A stretch of 64,000 nucleotides of DNA, from contig NZ_CP090004.1 of NCBI RefSeq assembly GCF_021390175.1, forward strand, positions 1,488,001 through 1,552,000, read 5' to 3'. This document shows, in pieces, positions 54,821 to 62,954 of this stretch (within the stretch, counting starts at the first letter, position 1; every line of letters starts with the position of its first letter). The translations under genes were made by a program, and so were the position numbers. The DNA comes from Flagellimonas sp. HMM57 (GTDB taxonomy: Bacteria > Bacteroidota > Bacteroidia > Flavobacteriales > Flavobacteriaceae). The notes below the pieces were generated by a model. The model worked only from the letters and a program-made list of their open reading frames with translations, ran no database searches and had not been told where the DNA came from.

Positions 54821-55369
54821 ATGCAAATCGATTTTGAAAACTATAGTATTAGCCCAATTCAAGAAAAAGATGCTTGGAGGCTTTGCGATTTTGTGGTTTC
54901 AAATTCAGAACGATTAAAAGCGGATTTTCCAAAAACGTTACAACAAAATCTAACCCCAACTTTGGCCGAATTGTTTGTAGCAAAAAAGGTTAAGGAGTTT
55001 GTCTCAAAAGACGAATTCTTGTTTACAATTAAAGAAAATACCAATAGGTCTATTATTGGACTGTTATATGTAAAAGAGCTTCAAAAAGTAGCAGGTCAGG
55101 GAGAGTTGGCCTATTGTATTAGTTATCGTTATGAAGGACTGGGCATTACGAAAACTTGTGTTGAAAAAATGATTCCATGGTGTTTTAAAGAGGCAAAACT
55201 ACATACACTTCAAATCATTGTTCATGACCGTAACTTGGCCAGTAAACAAATTGCAAAAAGGAATGGATTTGCTTGGAAACGAACTTTGCCAAAAGAGCAC
55301 ACAACAGGAAATGGAGAAATTCTCGATATGGAATTGTTTGAGCTTCATCATCCAAAAACCATACACTAA
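54821..55369 (+). CDS. GNAT acetyltransferase of the RimJ/RimL group
   Basis: 182 residues. The segments SIIGLLYVKELQKV-like core and ISYRYEGLGITKTCVEKMI hold the acetyl-CoA loop, and IVHDRNLASKQIAKRNGF is the conserved C-terminal part of RimJ/RimL proteins. The family acetylates N-termini of proteins, small amines or amino acids. It lies between hemE and the DUF6973 gene with only a 9-bp gap after hemE, so it is in the hem operon. Whether it has a heme-related role is unknown. Confidence 0.85.
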   Translation: MQIDFENYSISPIQEKDAWRLCDFVVSNSERLKADFPKTLQQNLTPTLAELFVAKKVKEFVSKDEFLFTIKENTNRSIIGLLYVKELQKVAGQGELAYCISYRYEGLGITKTCVEKMIPWCFKEAKLHTLQIIVHDRNLASKQIAKRNGFAWKRTLPKEHTTGNGEILDMELFELHHPKTIH

Positions 55370-55372
55370 ACA

Positions 55373-55867
55373 ATGAATGCAATTAGGGCATTTAAACAAT
55401 TGGATTCAAAAAGTATTGGGATTTTGGTCAAATTATGTTTTCGGTTTCCTTTGTTTGTTTTCCCTACGCTGTCCGCCACAAGAAAATGTATGTCAGTTTC
55501 CACACAACATTATGGCCGTGCGCACTATGAAAATGGTCCTGCCAATGCTTTTCGACATGCACTTTGGAATTATTTGATTGCTAAAAGTTGCTATCGCTGG
55601 AGTAAAAATAAAATCAGAGTCCTAAGCTGGTCAGAAAAAATTACTGATTGGCACGAACATGCCTTCCCTAACCGAAAACTGGCAAAAAATATGGATTTGC
55701 ACAATAATGAAATCGGTCGGTATATTTTTAAGAAACATCCCAACAAAACAATACTTGAAGTAATCGAAATCTTTAGGGAAATGACGGCAACATCCTCAAA
55801 AGTAGATGCCACTTCCAACTTTGCTACCTTTAAAAACAAATTAGTTCATATAACCGATGAAAGATAA
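55373..55867 (+). CDS. DUF6973-type protein within the heme operon
   Basis: 164 residues with several histidines in a regular pattern (NGPANAFRHALWNYLIA, ITDWHEHAFPN, NMDLHNNEIGRYIF), suggesting a metal site like those of small phospholipase-type helical proteins. It matches my recollection of DUF6973, without known function. It starts 3 bp after the GNAT gene and overlaps hemF by 11 bp, so it is co-translated with hemF. The overlap makes a role in the heme route or in handling its intermediates worth testing. No signal peptide is visible; the first 40 residues are mildly hydrophobic. Confidence 0.75.
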   Translation: MNAIRAFKQLDSKSIGILVKLCFRFPLFVFPTLSATRKCMSVSTQHYGRAHYENGPANAFRHALWNYLIAKSCYRWSKNKIRVLSWSEKITDWHEHAFPNRKLAKNMDLHNNEIGRYIFKKHPNKTILEVIEIFREMTATSSKVDATSNFATFKNKLVHITDER

Positions 55868-56759
55868 ATTCTACGCATATATACAAACCCTTCAAGATAC
55901 CATTACAAACAAGCTTGAAGAAGTTGATGGGAAAGCCAAATTTCAAGAAGACCTTTGGAAACGTCCTGAAGGCGGAGGTGGCAGAACGCGGGTCATAGAA
56001 AATGGAGCGGTTTTTGAAAAAGGTGGTGTCAACATTTCTGGCGTGCATGGGGAACTGCCAAAAAGCATGCAGCAATATTTTGGTGTTGAAAATGCTGATT
56101 TTTTTGCTTGTGGCCTAAGTCTAGTGTTGCATCCTAAAAACCCAATGGTGCCCACAGTACATGCCAATTGGCGGTATTTTGAAATGTATGATAAGAACGG
56201 GAGTATTATCGATCAATGGTTTGGAGGAGGACAAGACCTTACGCCGTATTACTTATTTGAAGAAGATGGAAAACACTTTCACACCATTTGTAAAAAAGCA
56301 TGTGATGCGCATAATCCTGAATTCTATTTCAACTATAAAAAGCGTTGTGATGAATACTTTTGGAACTCACATCGTAATGAAGCGAGAGGATTAGGTGGGC
56401 TTTTCTTTGATTATTGTAAAGCAATCGATACCATGACCATGGAAGATTGGTACAACTTTGTAACCGAAGTTAGCAATAGTTTTTTAGAAGCATATATACC
56501 GATTGTTTCAAAAAGAAAAATGCTTCCATACAACCAAAAACAAAGGGATTGGCAGGAAATAAGACGCGGAAGGTATGTGGAGTTTAACCTAGTACATGAT
56601 AAAGGAACCTTGTTTGGATTAAAGACAAATGGACGTATCGAAAGTATTTTGATGAGCCTTCCGCCGCATGTACAATGGAGATATGACCACCATCCAGAAA
56701 AAGGAAGTGACGAGGAGAAATTGATTGAAGTACTGCAAAGTCCCAAGGAATGGGTATAA
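55857..56759 (+). CDS. hemF: Oxygen-dependent coproporphyrinogen III oxidase
   Basis: 300 residues; converts coproporphyrinogen III to protoporphyrinogen IX using O2. The family motifs GGGGRTRVIENGAVFEKGG, NISGVHGELP and WFGGGQDLTPYYLFEED are all present. The invariant substrate arginine region (RGRYVEFNLVHDKGTLFGL) is near residue 240. It overlaps the DUF6973 gene by 11 bp. The use of HemF indicates aerobic heme synthesis; a HemN is not in the window. Confidence 0.96.
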   Translation: MKDKFYAYIQTLQDTITNKLEEVDGKAKFQEDLWKRPEGGGGRTRVIENGAVFEKGGVNISGVHGELPKSMQQYFGVENADFFACGLSLVLHPKNPMVPTVHANWRYFEMYDKNGSIIDQWFGGGQDLTPYYLFEEDGKHFHTICKKACDAHNPEFYFNYKKRCDEYFWNSHRNEARGLGGLFFDYCKAIDTMTMEDWYNFVTEVSNSFLEAYIPIVSKRKMLPYNQKQRDWQEIRRGRYVEFNLVHDKGTLFGLKTNGRIESILMSLPPHVQWRYDHHPEKGSDEEKLIEVLQSPKEWV

Positions 56760-56769
56760 ATTATGATTA

Positions 56770-56791
56770 GTTTTAAGCATTAAGTGAAAAG
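56770..56791. repeat. Left flank repeat of the four-helix-bundle gene
   Basis: The stretch at 56770-56791 (GTTTTAAGCATTAAGTGAAA and two more bases) is imperfectly inverted in the region after the gene (about 57180-57201), with some 18 of 22 positions matching. It directly precedes the inserted gene between hemF and hemB. Confidence 0.5.
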
Positions 56792-56809
56792 TTTTAAGTG
56801 TTACGAGCT

Positions 56810-57169
56810 ATGGTGAATTATAAAAACTACAAAGTGTGGCAGCGTTCCCATAATTTAGTACTTAAAATTTATAAAATAACTGAACAATATCCTAAATCCG
56901 AGCAATTTGGATTGGTCTCACAAATGAATAGGGCATCCGTTTCAATTCCAACCAACATCGCTGAAGGTTGTGGCAGGGAAACACAGAAAGAACTGATTCG
57001 ATTTTTATATATTTCATCTGGCTCTGCGCATGAATTGGACTATCTAATTCTGGTTTCAAAAGAACTTGGCCTCATAAATCCGAAAAAAGCGGAGGACTTA
57101 TTGGTAGAAATCGATGAAATCAAAAAAATGCTGGCAGCACTCATAAAAACCATCAAAAAAACACTTTAG
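56810..57169 (+). CDS. Four-helix-bundle protein (23S rRNA intervening-sequence type)
   Basis: 119 residues from ATG 56810 (MVNYKNYKVWQRSHNLVLKI); a GTG at 56798 is also open. It has the clear TIGR02436/S23 pattern: YKVWQRSHNLVLKIYK, SQMNRASVSIPTNIAEG and a FLYISSGSAHELDYLI helix. Members were first found inside intervening sequences of 23S rRNA and are related to Avd proteins of diversity-generating retroelements; no reverse transcriptase or variable repeat is seen here. The gene lies between hemF and hemB and is flanked by imperfect inverted repeats, as if it were inserted. Its function is unknown. Confidence 0.85.
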   Translation: MVNYKNYKVWQRSHNLVLKIYKITEQYPKSEQFGLVSQMNRASVSIPTNIAEGCGRETQKELIRFLYISSGSAHELDYLILVSKELGLINPKKAEDLLVEIDEIKKMLAALIKTIKKTL

Positions 57170-57179
57170 ATATAGTAAC

Positions 57180-57236
57180 TTTCAACTTAAAGCTTAAAAC
57201 CAAATACTTATAGCTTCCAGCTTAAAACTTAGAACA
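57180..57236. repeat. Right flank repeats of the four-helix-bundle gene
   Basis: The stretch carries repeated CTTAAA-type units (CAACTTAAAGCTTAAAAC, then CCAGCTTAAAACTTAGAAC) and is the imperfect inverse of the left flank. It fills the 73-bp space before hemB. Confidence 0.5.
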
Positions 57237-57242
57237 AAAGAT

Positions 57243-58232
57243 ATGTATCCACTTATAAGAAATAGAAGATTGCGTGCATCGGAATCCATAAGAAGATTGG
57301 TTCGTGAAACCATTGTGACCCCAGATGACTTTTTAGTCCCGCTATTTGTAGTTGAAGGAAAAGGGATTAAAGAAGAGATTCCTTCCATGCCCAACTATTA
57401 TCGCATGAGTCTGGACCACCTTGAGAAAGAAGTAAAAGAATTATGGCAAATGGGCCTTTGTTCCGTCTTATTGTTCGTGAAGGTTCCAGATAGCTTAAAG
57501 GACGACAAAGGAACAGAAGCGCTAAATCCTGAAGGATTGATGCAACGCGCCATCAAAAACGTAAAAAATGCTTGTCCAGAAATGTTGGTCATGACCGATG
57601 TCGCCCTGGACCCCTTCTCTTCCTACGGACACGATGGGATTGTTGCAGAAGGACAAATATTGAACGATGAAACTTCTGAGGTTTTAGCAGAAATGAGCGT
57701 TTCGCATGCACACGCTGGTGCCGATTTTGTTGCGCCAAGCGATATGATGGATGGTCGTATTCTAACTATTCGGGAAGCTTTGGAAGATGAGGGTTTTCAA
57801 AACACGGGGATTATGAGCTATTCCGCCAAATATGCCAGTGCCTTTTATGGGCCTTTTAGAGATGCTTTGGATTCTGCTCCCGTGGATATCGCCAACGTAC
57901 CAAAGGACAAAAAAACCTATCAGATGGATTATGCCAATCGGTTTGAAGCCATTCGAGAAACCCAAATGGATATTGACGAAGGGGCTGATATTGTTATGAT
58001 AAAACCTGGTTTGGCATATTTGGATATTGTTCGCGAAATAAAAAACGAAGTTGATGTACCTGTAGCTGTGTACCAAGTCTCCGGAGAATATGCCATGCTG
58101 AAAGCAGCTGCCGAAAAGGGTTGGCTGGACCATGACAGTGTCATGTTAGAACAATTGACCGCCATTAAAAGAGCCGGTGCCAACATCATTGCAAGTTATT
58201 TTGCGAAGGATTTTATCCGTGTGATGGGCTAA
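57243..58232 (+). CDS. hemB: Delta-aminolevulinic acid dehydratase
   Basis: 329 residues; joins two 5-aminolevulinates into porphobilinogen. The Schiff-base lysines are K196 (SAKYASAFYGPFRD) and K254 (MIKPG). The metal region is DVALDPFSSYGHDG (residues 119-132) rather than the three-cysteine zinc motif, so this is the zinc-independent, magnesium-type enzyme as in Pseudomonas. It is the last gene of the hem operon, separated from hemF by the inserted four-helix-bundle gene. It is full length. Confidence 0.96.
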   Translation: MYPLIRNRRLRASESIRRLVRETIVTPDDFLVPLFVVEGKGIKEEIPSMPNYYRMSLDHLEKEVKELWQMGLCSVLLFVKVPDSLKDDKGTEALNPEGLMQRAIKNVKNACPEMLVMTDVALDPFSSYGHDGIVAEGQILNDETSEVLAEMSVSHAHAGADFVAPSDMMDGRILTIREALEDEGFQNTGIMSYSAKYASAFYGPFRDALDSAPVDIANVPKDKKTYQMDYANRFEAIRETQMDIDEGADIVMIKPGLAYLDIVREIKNEVDVPVAVYQVSGEYAMLKAAAEKGWLDHDSVMLEQLTAIKRAGANIIASYFAKDFIRVMG

Positions 58233-58254
58233 ACGCTATATTAAAAAGCTTTTT

Positions 58255-59565
58255 ATGAAGACCCTCTTTTTGGCGATTCTCTCAATCTTCTTATTGATAT
58301 GGAACGCCCAAGCTCAGCAACTGTCCAAGGATAGAATACTATCAAAACCAAGTTTCGATTCAATATCCGTTGCGTTCAAAGTAGATTCAATAATGACCAA
58401 CGGTATACAAAACCATGCTTTTCCCGGAGCTCAGGTGTTGGTTGCCAAAAACAATGAGGTGATTTTTCATAAAGCTTACGGTTACCATACGTATGATAGT
58501 ATTCAAAAAGTAAGCCTGACCGATGTATACGATTTGGCCTCCGTGACCAAAATTACAGCACCTTTACCAGCTCTCATGAAACTGGTGGATGAGAAAAAAC
58601 TAAAGTTAGATGTCCCTTTTAGTGCGTATTGGAAACCTTGGCGCAATAGAAAAACTAAGAAGAGTATTACCTTAAGGGAGATACTAAGTCATCAAGCAGG
58701 TTTAACACCATATATTGTTTTTTTAAGTAAAGTGATGCAAAATGGGAAGCTGAAAAAAAGATTCATAAAAACCTCAACAAGCAAAAAATTCCAAAAACAG
58801 GCCTATCCTAATATTTATATCAAAAACCGCTTTAAACGAAAAATGTACCGTATCATTAATCGTTCAAAAGTTTCTGATGATAAAACCTACAAGTATTCAG
58901 GGCTGGCATTTCTTATTTTTCCTGAGCTTATTGCCCAATTGACCCAAACCGATTACCAAACCTATCTACAAAATCAATTCTACAAACCAATTGGCGCCCA
59001 TACTTTAGGGTTTAATCCATCCATGAAAGATTTTCCAAATGCAATTGTTCCCACCGAAAATGACACACTATTCCGAAAGGATTTGGTGCAAGGATGGGTT
59101 CATGATGAAAATGCCTCACTTTTGGGAGGGGTCTCGGGCAACGCAGGATTGTTTGGCACGGCAGATGACTTGGTCAAAATGATGTTGTTATATCAAAATT
59201 ATGGACTTCATAATGGAAAACAGATGATATCAAAAGAAACCATGAAAGAGTTTACCAGAATCCAGTTTCCGCAAAACGAAAACAGACGTGGGTTGGGTTT
59301 TGACAAACCTTTGATAGGGAATGACACGCTAAGCGTAGCAGACGCTTATCCATCTCCCTTAGCGAGCAAATCCAGTTTTGGTCATTCTGGATTCACAGGA
59401 ACTTTTGCTTGGGCAGACCCAGAAAACCAATTGGTATTTATTTTTCTTTCCAATAGGGTTTATCCAACAAGAGCGCATCGGAACCTCTACGAACTAAACA
59501 TAAGAACAACGTTACAGCATATTTTTTATGAAGCCTTCTTACTGAATGGGCCAAAAATTAAATAG
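58255..59565 (+). CDS. Exported serine beta-lactamase-like hydrolase
   Basis: 436 residues with a signal peptide (MKTLFLAILSIFLLIWNAQAQ). The SxxK motif is S96-V-T-K99 (DLASVTKI), the tyrosine motif is likely YSG in TYKYSGLAF, and a HSG replaces KTG in SFGHSGFTG. This is the class C/esterase branch (PF00144). True antibiotic hydrolysis is not implied; members include D-aminopeptidases and esterases. An internal basic stretch (about 160-210) is unusual for the family. It follows hemB by 22 bp and may be on the same transcript. Confidence 0.87.
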   Translation: MKTLFLAILSIFLLIWNAQAQQLSKDRILSKPSFDSISVAFKVDSIMTNGIQNHAFPGAQVLVAKNNEVIFHKAYGYHTYDSIQKVSLTDVYDLASVTKITAPLPALMKLVDEKKLKLDVPFSAYWKPWRNRKTKKSITLREILSHQAGLTPYIVFLSKVMQNGKLKKRFIKTSTSKKFQKQAYPNIYIKNRFKRKMYRIINRSKVSDDKTYKYSGLAFLIFPELIAQLTQTDYQTYLQNQFYKPIGAHTLGFNPSMKDFPNAIVPTENDTLFRKDLVQGWVHDENASLLGGVSGNAGLFGTADDLVKMMLLYQNYGLHNGKQMISKETMKEFTRIQFPQNENRRGLGFDKPLIGNDTLSVADAYPSPLASKSSFGHSGFTGTFAWADPENQLVFIFLSNRVYPTRAHRNLYELNIRTTLQHIFYEAFLLNGPKIK

Positions 59566-59599
59566 GTATTCATTATCTTGTTCGCTCTAGCTATAACCA

Positions 59600-60721
59600 A
59601 TGGGACTTCTTTTATTCTACGCATTCATTTCAATTTTCTTTTCATTCCTCTGTTCTATTTTGGAAGCAGTACTCTTGAGCATAACCCCCACGTTTTTAAA
59701 TCTAAAAAAGCAGGAGGGCAAGGAATACGCAGAGGAGCTGGAACAGTTAAAAAAGGATGTCGACAAGCCTCTAATTGCCATTCTGACTTTAAATACGATT
59801 GCCCATACCGTAGGCGCCATCCTCGTGGGCGTTCAGGCCAAAGTAGCTTATGCTGAGCTTTATGGCACCTCAACGTACAACATTTTTGGTATCGAATTTA
59901 CAGAAGACCTCATGGTAGGTGTCGTATCCACAGTAATGACCATTTTAATTTTGGTGGCATCTGAAATAATTCCAAAAACCATTGGAGCAACATATTGGAA
60001 ACAATTGGCAAACTTCACCTCCAAAGCCCTTAACATTATGGTCTTCGTACTTAAATGGACAGGTTTATTGTGGTTATTACAATTGTTCACTAGACTAATC
60101 GGCAAAAAGGGACATCATGGAAGTGTACTGAGCAGGGAGGATTTTACGGCCATGACAGATATCGCCCATGAGGAAGGTGTTTTCCAGGAATCTGAATCCA
60201 AAGTGATAAAAAATCTGTTGAAATTTGATGAAATATTGGCAAAAGATGTCATGACTCCAAGAACCGTCATGAAAATTGCATCAGAAGCGATGACAATCAA
60301 AGCCTTTTTTGAAGAGAACAGGCCCCTTCGATTTTCACGTATTCCCCTTTATAAAGAAAGCGTCGATAATATTACGGGCTACTTTTTAAAGGATGAACTC
60401 ATGGAGGCCATCATCAATAAAAAAGGCAATGAACCTTTAGCGACCATACAAAGGGAAATATTGATCACCAATAGAACCAAACCTATTCCTAACCTATTGG
60501 AAAAATTTGTTGAGCAAAAAGAGCATGTATCCCTAGTGGTTGATGAATATGGTTCTGTTAGCGGAATGGTAACCATGGAAGATGTAATCGAAACCTTGCT
60601 CGGATTGGAGATAATGGATGAAAGCGATAATGTGGAAGACCTTCAAGTACTGGCAAGAAAGAACTGGGAGAGCAGGGCTAAGCGCTTAGGCATTATTGAA
60701 GATAAAAATGAGATAGAGTAA
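59600..60721 (+). CDS. CNNM/CorC-type transporter with CBS domains
   Basis: 373 residues. The N-terminal DUF21 membrane domain (about 1-180) has four hydrophobic segments, starting LLFYAFISIFFSFLCSILEA. A CBS pair follows (about 200-350), with FDEILAKDVMTPRTVM and LVVDEYGSVSGMVTMEDVIE. The C-terminal CorC_HlyC domain is absent or very short. The family moves Mg2+ or other divalent ions. It shares a stop-start overlap (TAATGG) with ogt, so the two are coupled. Confidence 0.9.
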   Translation: MGLLLFYAFISIFFSFLCSILEAVLLSITPTFLNLKKQEGKEYAEELEQLKKDVDKPLIAILTLNTIAHTVGAILVGVQAKVAYAELYGTSTYNIFGIEFTEDLMVGVVSTVMTILILVASEIIPKTIGATYWKQLANFTSKALNIMVFVLKWTGLLWLLQLFTRLIGKKGHHGSVLSREDFTAMTDIAHEEGVFQESESKVIKNLLKFDEILAKDVMTPRTVMKIASEAMTIKAFFEENRPLRFSRIPLYKESVDNITGYFLKDELMEAIINKKGNEPLATIQREILITNRTKPIPNLLEKFVEQKEHVSLVVDEYGSVSGMVTMEDVIETLLGLEIMDESDNVEDLQVLARKNWESRAKRLGIIEDKNEIE

Positions 60722-61191
60722 TGGAAATAGCTTATTTGCAAACACCTGTAGGTTTGGCAGAGTTTCATGGCGATGAAAATGGGCTTGCTTCTGTATCTGT
60801 TTTGAACGAACAAAAACCTATTGGTATAATCCCAGAGGTTTTGGAAGACGTAGTATATCAATTTAAAGAATACTTTGAGGGAACCCGCAAACAATTTGAC
60901 CTTAAATTGAATCCTACCGGAACCGACTTTCAGAAAAAAGTTTGGGAAGCATTACAACAAATTCCTTATGGGAAAACCGTTTCTTATTTAGAACTTTCCA
61001 AAACACTGGGCGATACAAAAGCAATTCGCGCCGTAGCTGCGGCCAATGGTAAAAACCCATTATGGATCGTAGTTCCCTGTCATCGCGTCATTGGGAGCAA
61101 TGGAGATTTGGTTGGCTATGCCGGTGGACTACACCGAAAAAGGTGGCTATTGGAACACGAGAGCCCCGTAAAGCAAACTTCGCTATTTTAA
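60721..61191 (+). CDS. ogt: Methylated-DNA-protein cysteine methyltransferase
   Basis: 156 residues; repairs O6-methylguanine by moving the methyl group to C120 in the VVPCHRVIGSNG motif. A conserved IPYGKTVSYLELS segment upstream and the GYAGGLHRKRWLLEHE end are typical of the Ogt/AGT family. It overlaps the CNNM gene by one base. A second domain such as Ada is absent. Confidence 0.94.
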   Translation: MEIAYLQTPVGLAEFHGDENGLASVSVLNEQKPIGIIPEVLEDVVYQFKEYFEGTRKQFDLKLNPTGTDFQKKVWEALQQIPYGKTVSYLELSKTLGDTKAIRAVAAANGKNPLWIVVPCHRVIGSNGDLVGYAGGLHRKRWLLEHESPVKQTSLF

Positions 61192-61201
61192 GAGTTCTTT
61201 T

Positions 61202-62008
61202 TTAATCCCCACAAGTAATCTCACTCAAAGCATTTGCACTGTCAGTCGCATCATTTTTTGAAAATGAATCATTGAAAAGAACAAACTTATCAATAGCATG
61301 ACCAGAAGATCGCGCCGAAATTTCCATGGTGTACGTACCGGGAGCATCAAACGTTACAAAAATATCATGTGCATCATTATCCGATGTAGATGATTGCCAC
61401 TTAAAGCTTAAATCATTACCACTCCTATAAATTTTAAACCATCCGTCTTTACTTGAACCTTCTGGAGTAGGTGATTTATCCCTACCAGCCGGATATACGA
61501 TACTGCCATTTCCTTTTTCACCAAAAAAATCATCGGCGTCATCAAAGCGTAACCAGGTATCGTTATGTTCTGTGCCGTTATTACCTGTTTTTACGGAAGA
61601 CCTCCAAATAAATTGATAGGTTCCCGTATTGGTTATGCTGATTTTAAAAGTAGTTAGTCCACTCCCAGGATTTCCCAAGGATTGACTCCCCGTCCAAACC
61701 ATATAGCCTTCCCCAGTATGATCTGTATCCGTGCTTTGTAATTCCCAATCTCCAGAAAACTCCGCATTTTCAAACTCAACGTTTACCAAACCATCCTTTT
61801 CATTAAAAACAAAGCTGCCCGGGTCTGAACATTCGCTAACTGTATCTGGTGGGGTTTTTGGTTCTTCAGAACCTTCTTCAGGTATTTCACTTTCCGTCTG
61901 ACCATCTTCATCAGATGAATCTGAACACGAAACGCTCCATACCAATATGAGCGCCATGGATACATATTTTAAAGTTCTAATGGAAAAATCAATGTTTGGG
62001 GATTTCAT
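61202..62008 (-). CDS. Carbohydrate-binding-like surface lipoprotein
   Basis: The ATG at 62008 gives 268 residues with a lipoprotein signal (SMALILVWSVSC near residue 28). A low-complexity acidic and proline-rich spacer (DSSDEDGQTESEIPEEGSEE) follows. The rest (about 60-268) is one beta-sandwich with VNVEFENAEFSGDW, GYMVWTGSQSLGNPG and a GTYTMEISARSSGHAIDKFVLF end, a pattern of CBM6/35-like carbohydrate-binding modules. No catalytic domain is attached. The longer frame to 62065 has no support. Confidence 0.75.
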   Translation of the reverse strand: MKSPNIDFSIRTLKYVSMALILVWSVSCSDSSDEDGQTESEIPEEGSEEPKTPPDTVSECSDPGSFVFNEKDGLVNVEFENAEFSGDWELQSTDTDHTGEGYMVWTGSQSLGNPGSGLTTFKISITNTGTYQFIWRSSVKTGNNGTEHNDTWLRFDDADDFFGEKGNGSIVYPAGRDKSPTPEGSSKDGWFKIYRSGNDLSFKWQSSTSDNDAHDIFVTFDAPGTYTMEISARSSGHAIDKFVLFNDSFSKNDATDSANALSEITCGD

Positions 62009-62144
62009 TATAGTTGATTTGGGGTATGTTAAAAGCAAAAAGTTTATCTCTTTTAATAACGGCATTCCTTATCAATTCTTTTACCGGTTATCGATTAATC
62101 CTAAAATATTTATCTTTCCTAAAGATTTTACTTACTTAAAAACA

Positions 62145-62858
62145 ATGCTTTACAAACTTAACCTAGAACATATCCTCTTTTTGGATATAGAAACTGTACC
62201 CCAAAAACCAAGCTTCTCAGATTTAGATGAAGATTTTCAAATACTTTGGGAGCAGAAGTCCCAATATCAAAGAAAGGACGAAATAAGCGCCGAAGACTTT
62301 TATGAACGTGCAGGGATATGGGCAGAATTTGGAAGGGTGGTCTGTATTTCTGTGGGGTATTTTGTTTTGAAAGGAGAAATTCGAAATTTTAGGGTGACTT
62401 CTTTTTATGGAGAAGAGGTTGAATTGCTAAAACAATTTAAACAATTGCTCCAGGACCATTTTAATCAGGCCAGACATTTGCTCTGTGCCCATAATGGTAA
62501 GGAATTCGATTTTCCATACATTGCCCGGCGTATGGTCATTAACGGCATGAATCTTCCCTATAAACTGGACCTGTTCGGAAAAAAACCTTGGGAAGTATCA
62601 CATTTGGATACCATGGAACTTTGGAAATTTGGTGATTACAAACACTATACTTCCCTAAAGCTCCTGGCCCATGTATTGGGCATTCCATCTCCAAAAGAAG
62701 ACATGGACGGTAGCATGGTCAAAGATGTTTTTTATGAAGAAAATGATTTGGACCGAATTGTTTCGTACTGTGAATTGGATGTGATTACCACGGCACAGGT
62801 TTTCCTTAAATTGCGTAACGAAGCATTATTGGAGCAGGAAGAAATTAAAAGAGTATAA
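62145..62858 (+). CDS. PolB-type 3'-5' exonuclease
   Basis: The ATG at 62145 gives 237 residues (MLYKLNLEHILFLDIETVPQ); 66 codons further upstream in the same frame lack homology and are rejected. The DEDD motifs are visible: D14-I-E16, NGKEFDFPYIARR and YCELDVITTAQ with a final D. The family (PF10108) resembles the exonuclease domain of DNA polymerase B but lacks the polymerase. Its role in repair or RNA turnover is unknown. It is divergent from the lipoprotein gene. Confidence 0.88.
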   Translation: MLYKLNLEHILFLDIETVPQKPSFSDLDEDFQILWEQKSQYQRKDEISAEDFYERAGIWAEFGRVVCISVGYFVLKGEIRNFRVTSFYGEEVELLKQFKQLLQDHFNQARHLLCAHNGKEFDFPYIARRMVINGMNLPYKLDLFGKKPWEVSHLDTMELWKFGDYKHYTSLKLLAHVLGIPSPKEDMDGSMVKDVFYEENDLDRIVSYCELDVITTAQVFLKLRNEALLEQEEIKRV

Positions 62859-62887
62859 CTGTCAACTGAAGCAATGTTTTTTGTAGA

Positions 62888-62917
62888 AGTTTCAACTTTC
62901 CAAACTCGGTTGAAACT
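62888..62917. repeat. Perfect 9-bp inverted repeat
   Basis: AGTTTCAAC (62888-62896) and GTTGAAACT (62909-62917) lie between two convergent genes. The T run expected for a terminator is missing on the plus strand and weak on the minus strand. Confidence 0.5.
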
Positions 62918-62954
62918 ATTGAGCCTGTTTTGAAAAAGTACCTATGAGAACTAT

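Noticed and set aside
56810..57169. Diversity-generating retroelement, because of the Avd-like protein
   Set aside because: No reverse transcriptase, template repeat or variable repeat is found nearby.
61947..62144. N-terminal extension of the exonuclease
   Set aside because: No homology to the family before the ATG at 62145, and the stretch overlaps the divergent lipoprotein's start.
62888..62917. Terminator between the exonuclease and the S8 protease genes
   Set aside because: The 9-bp stem has no adequate T run on either strand, so it is only listed as an inverted repeat.
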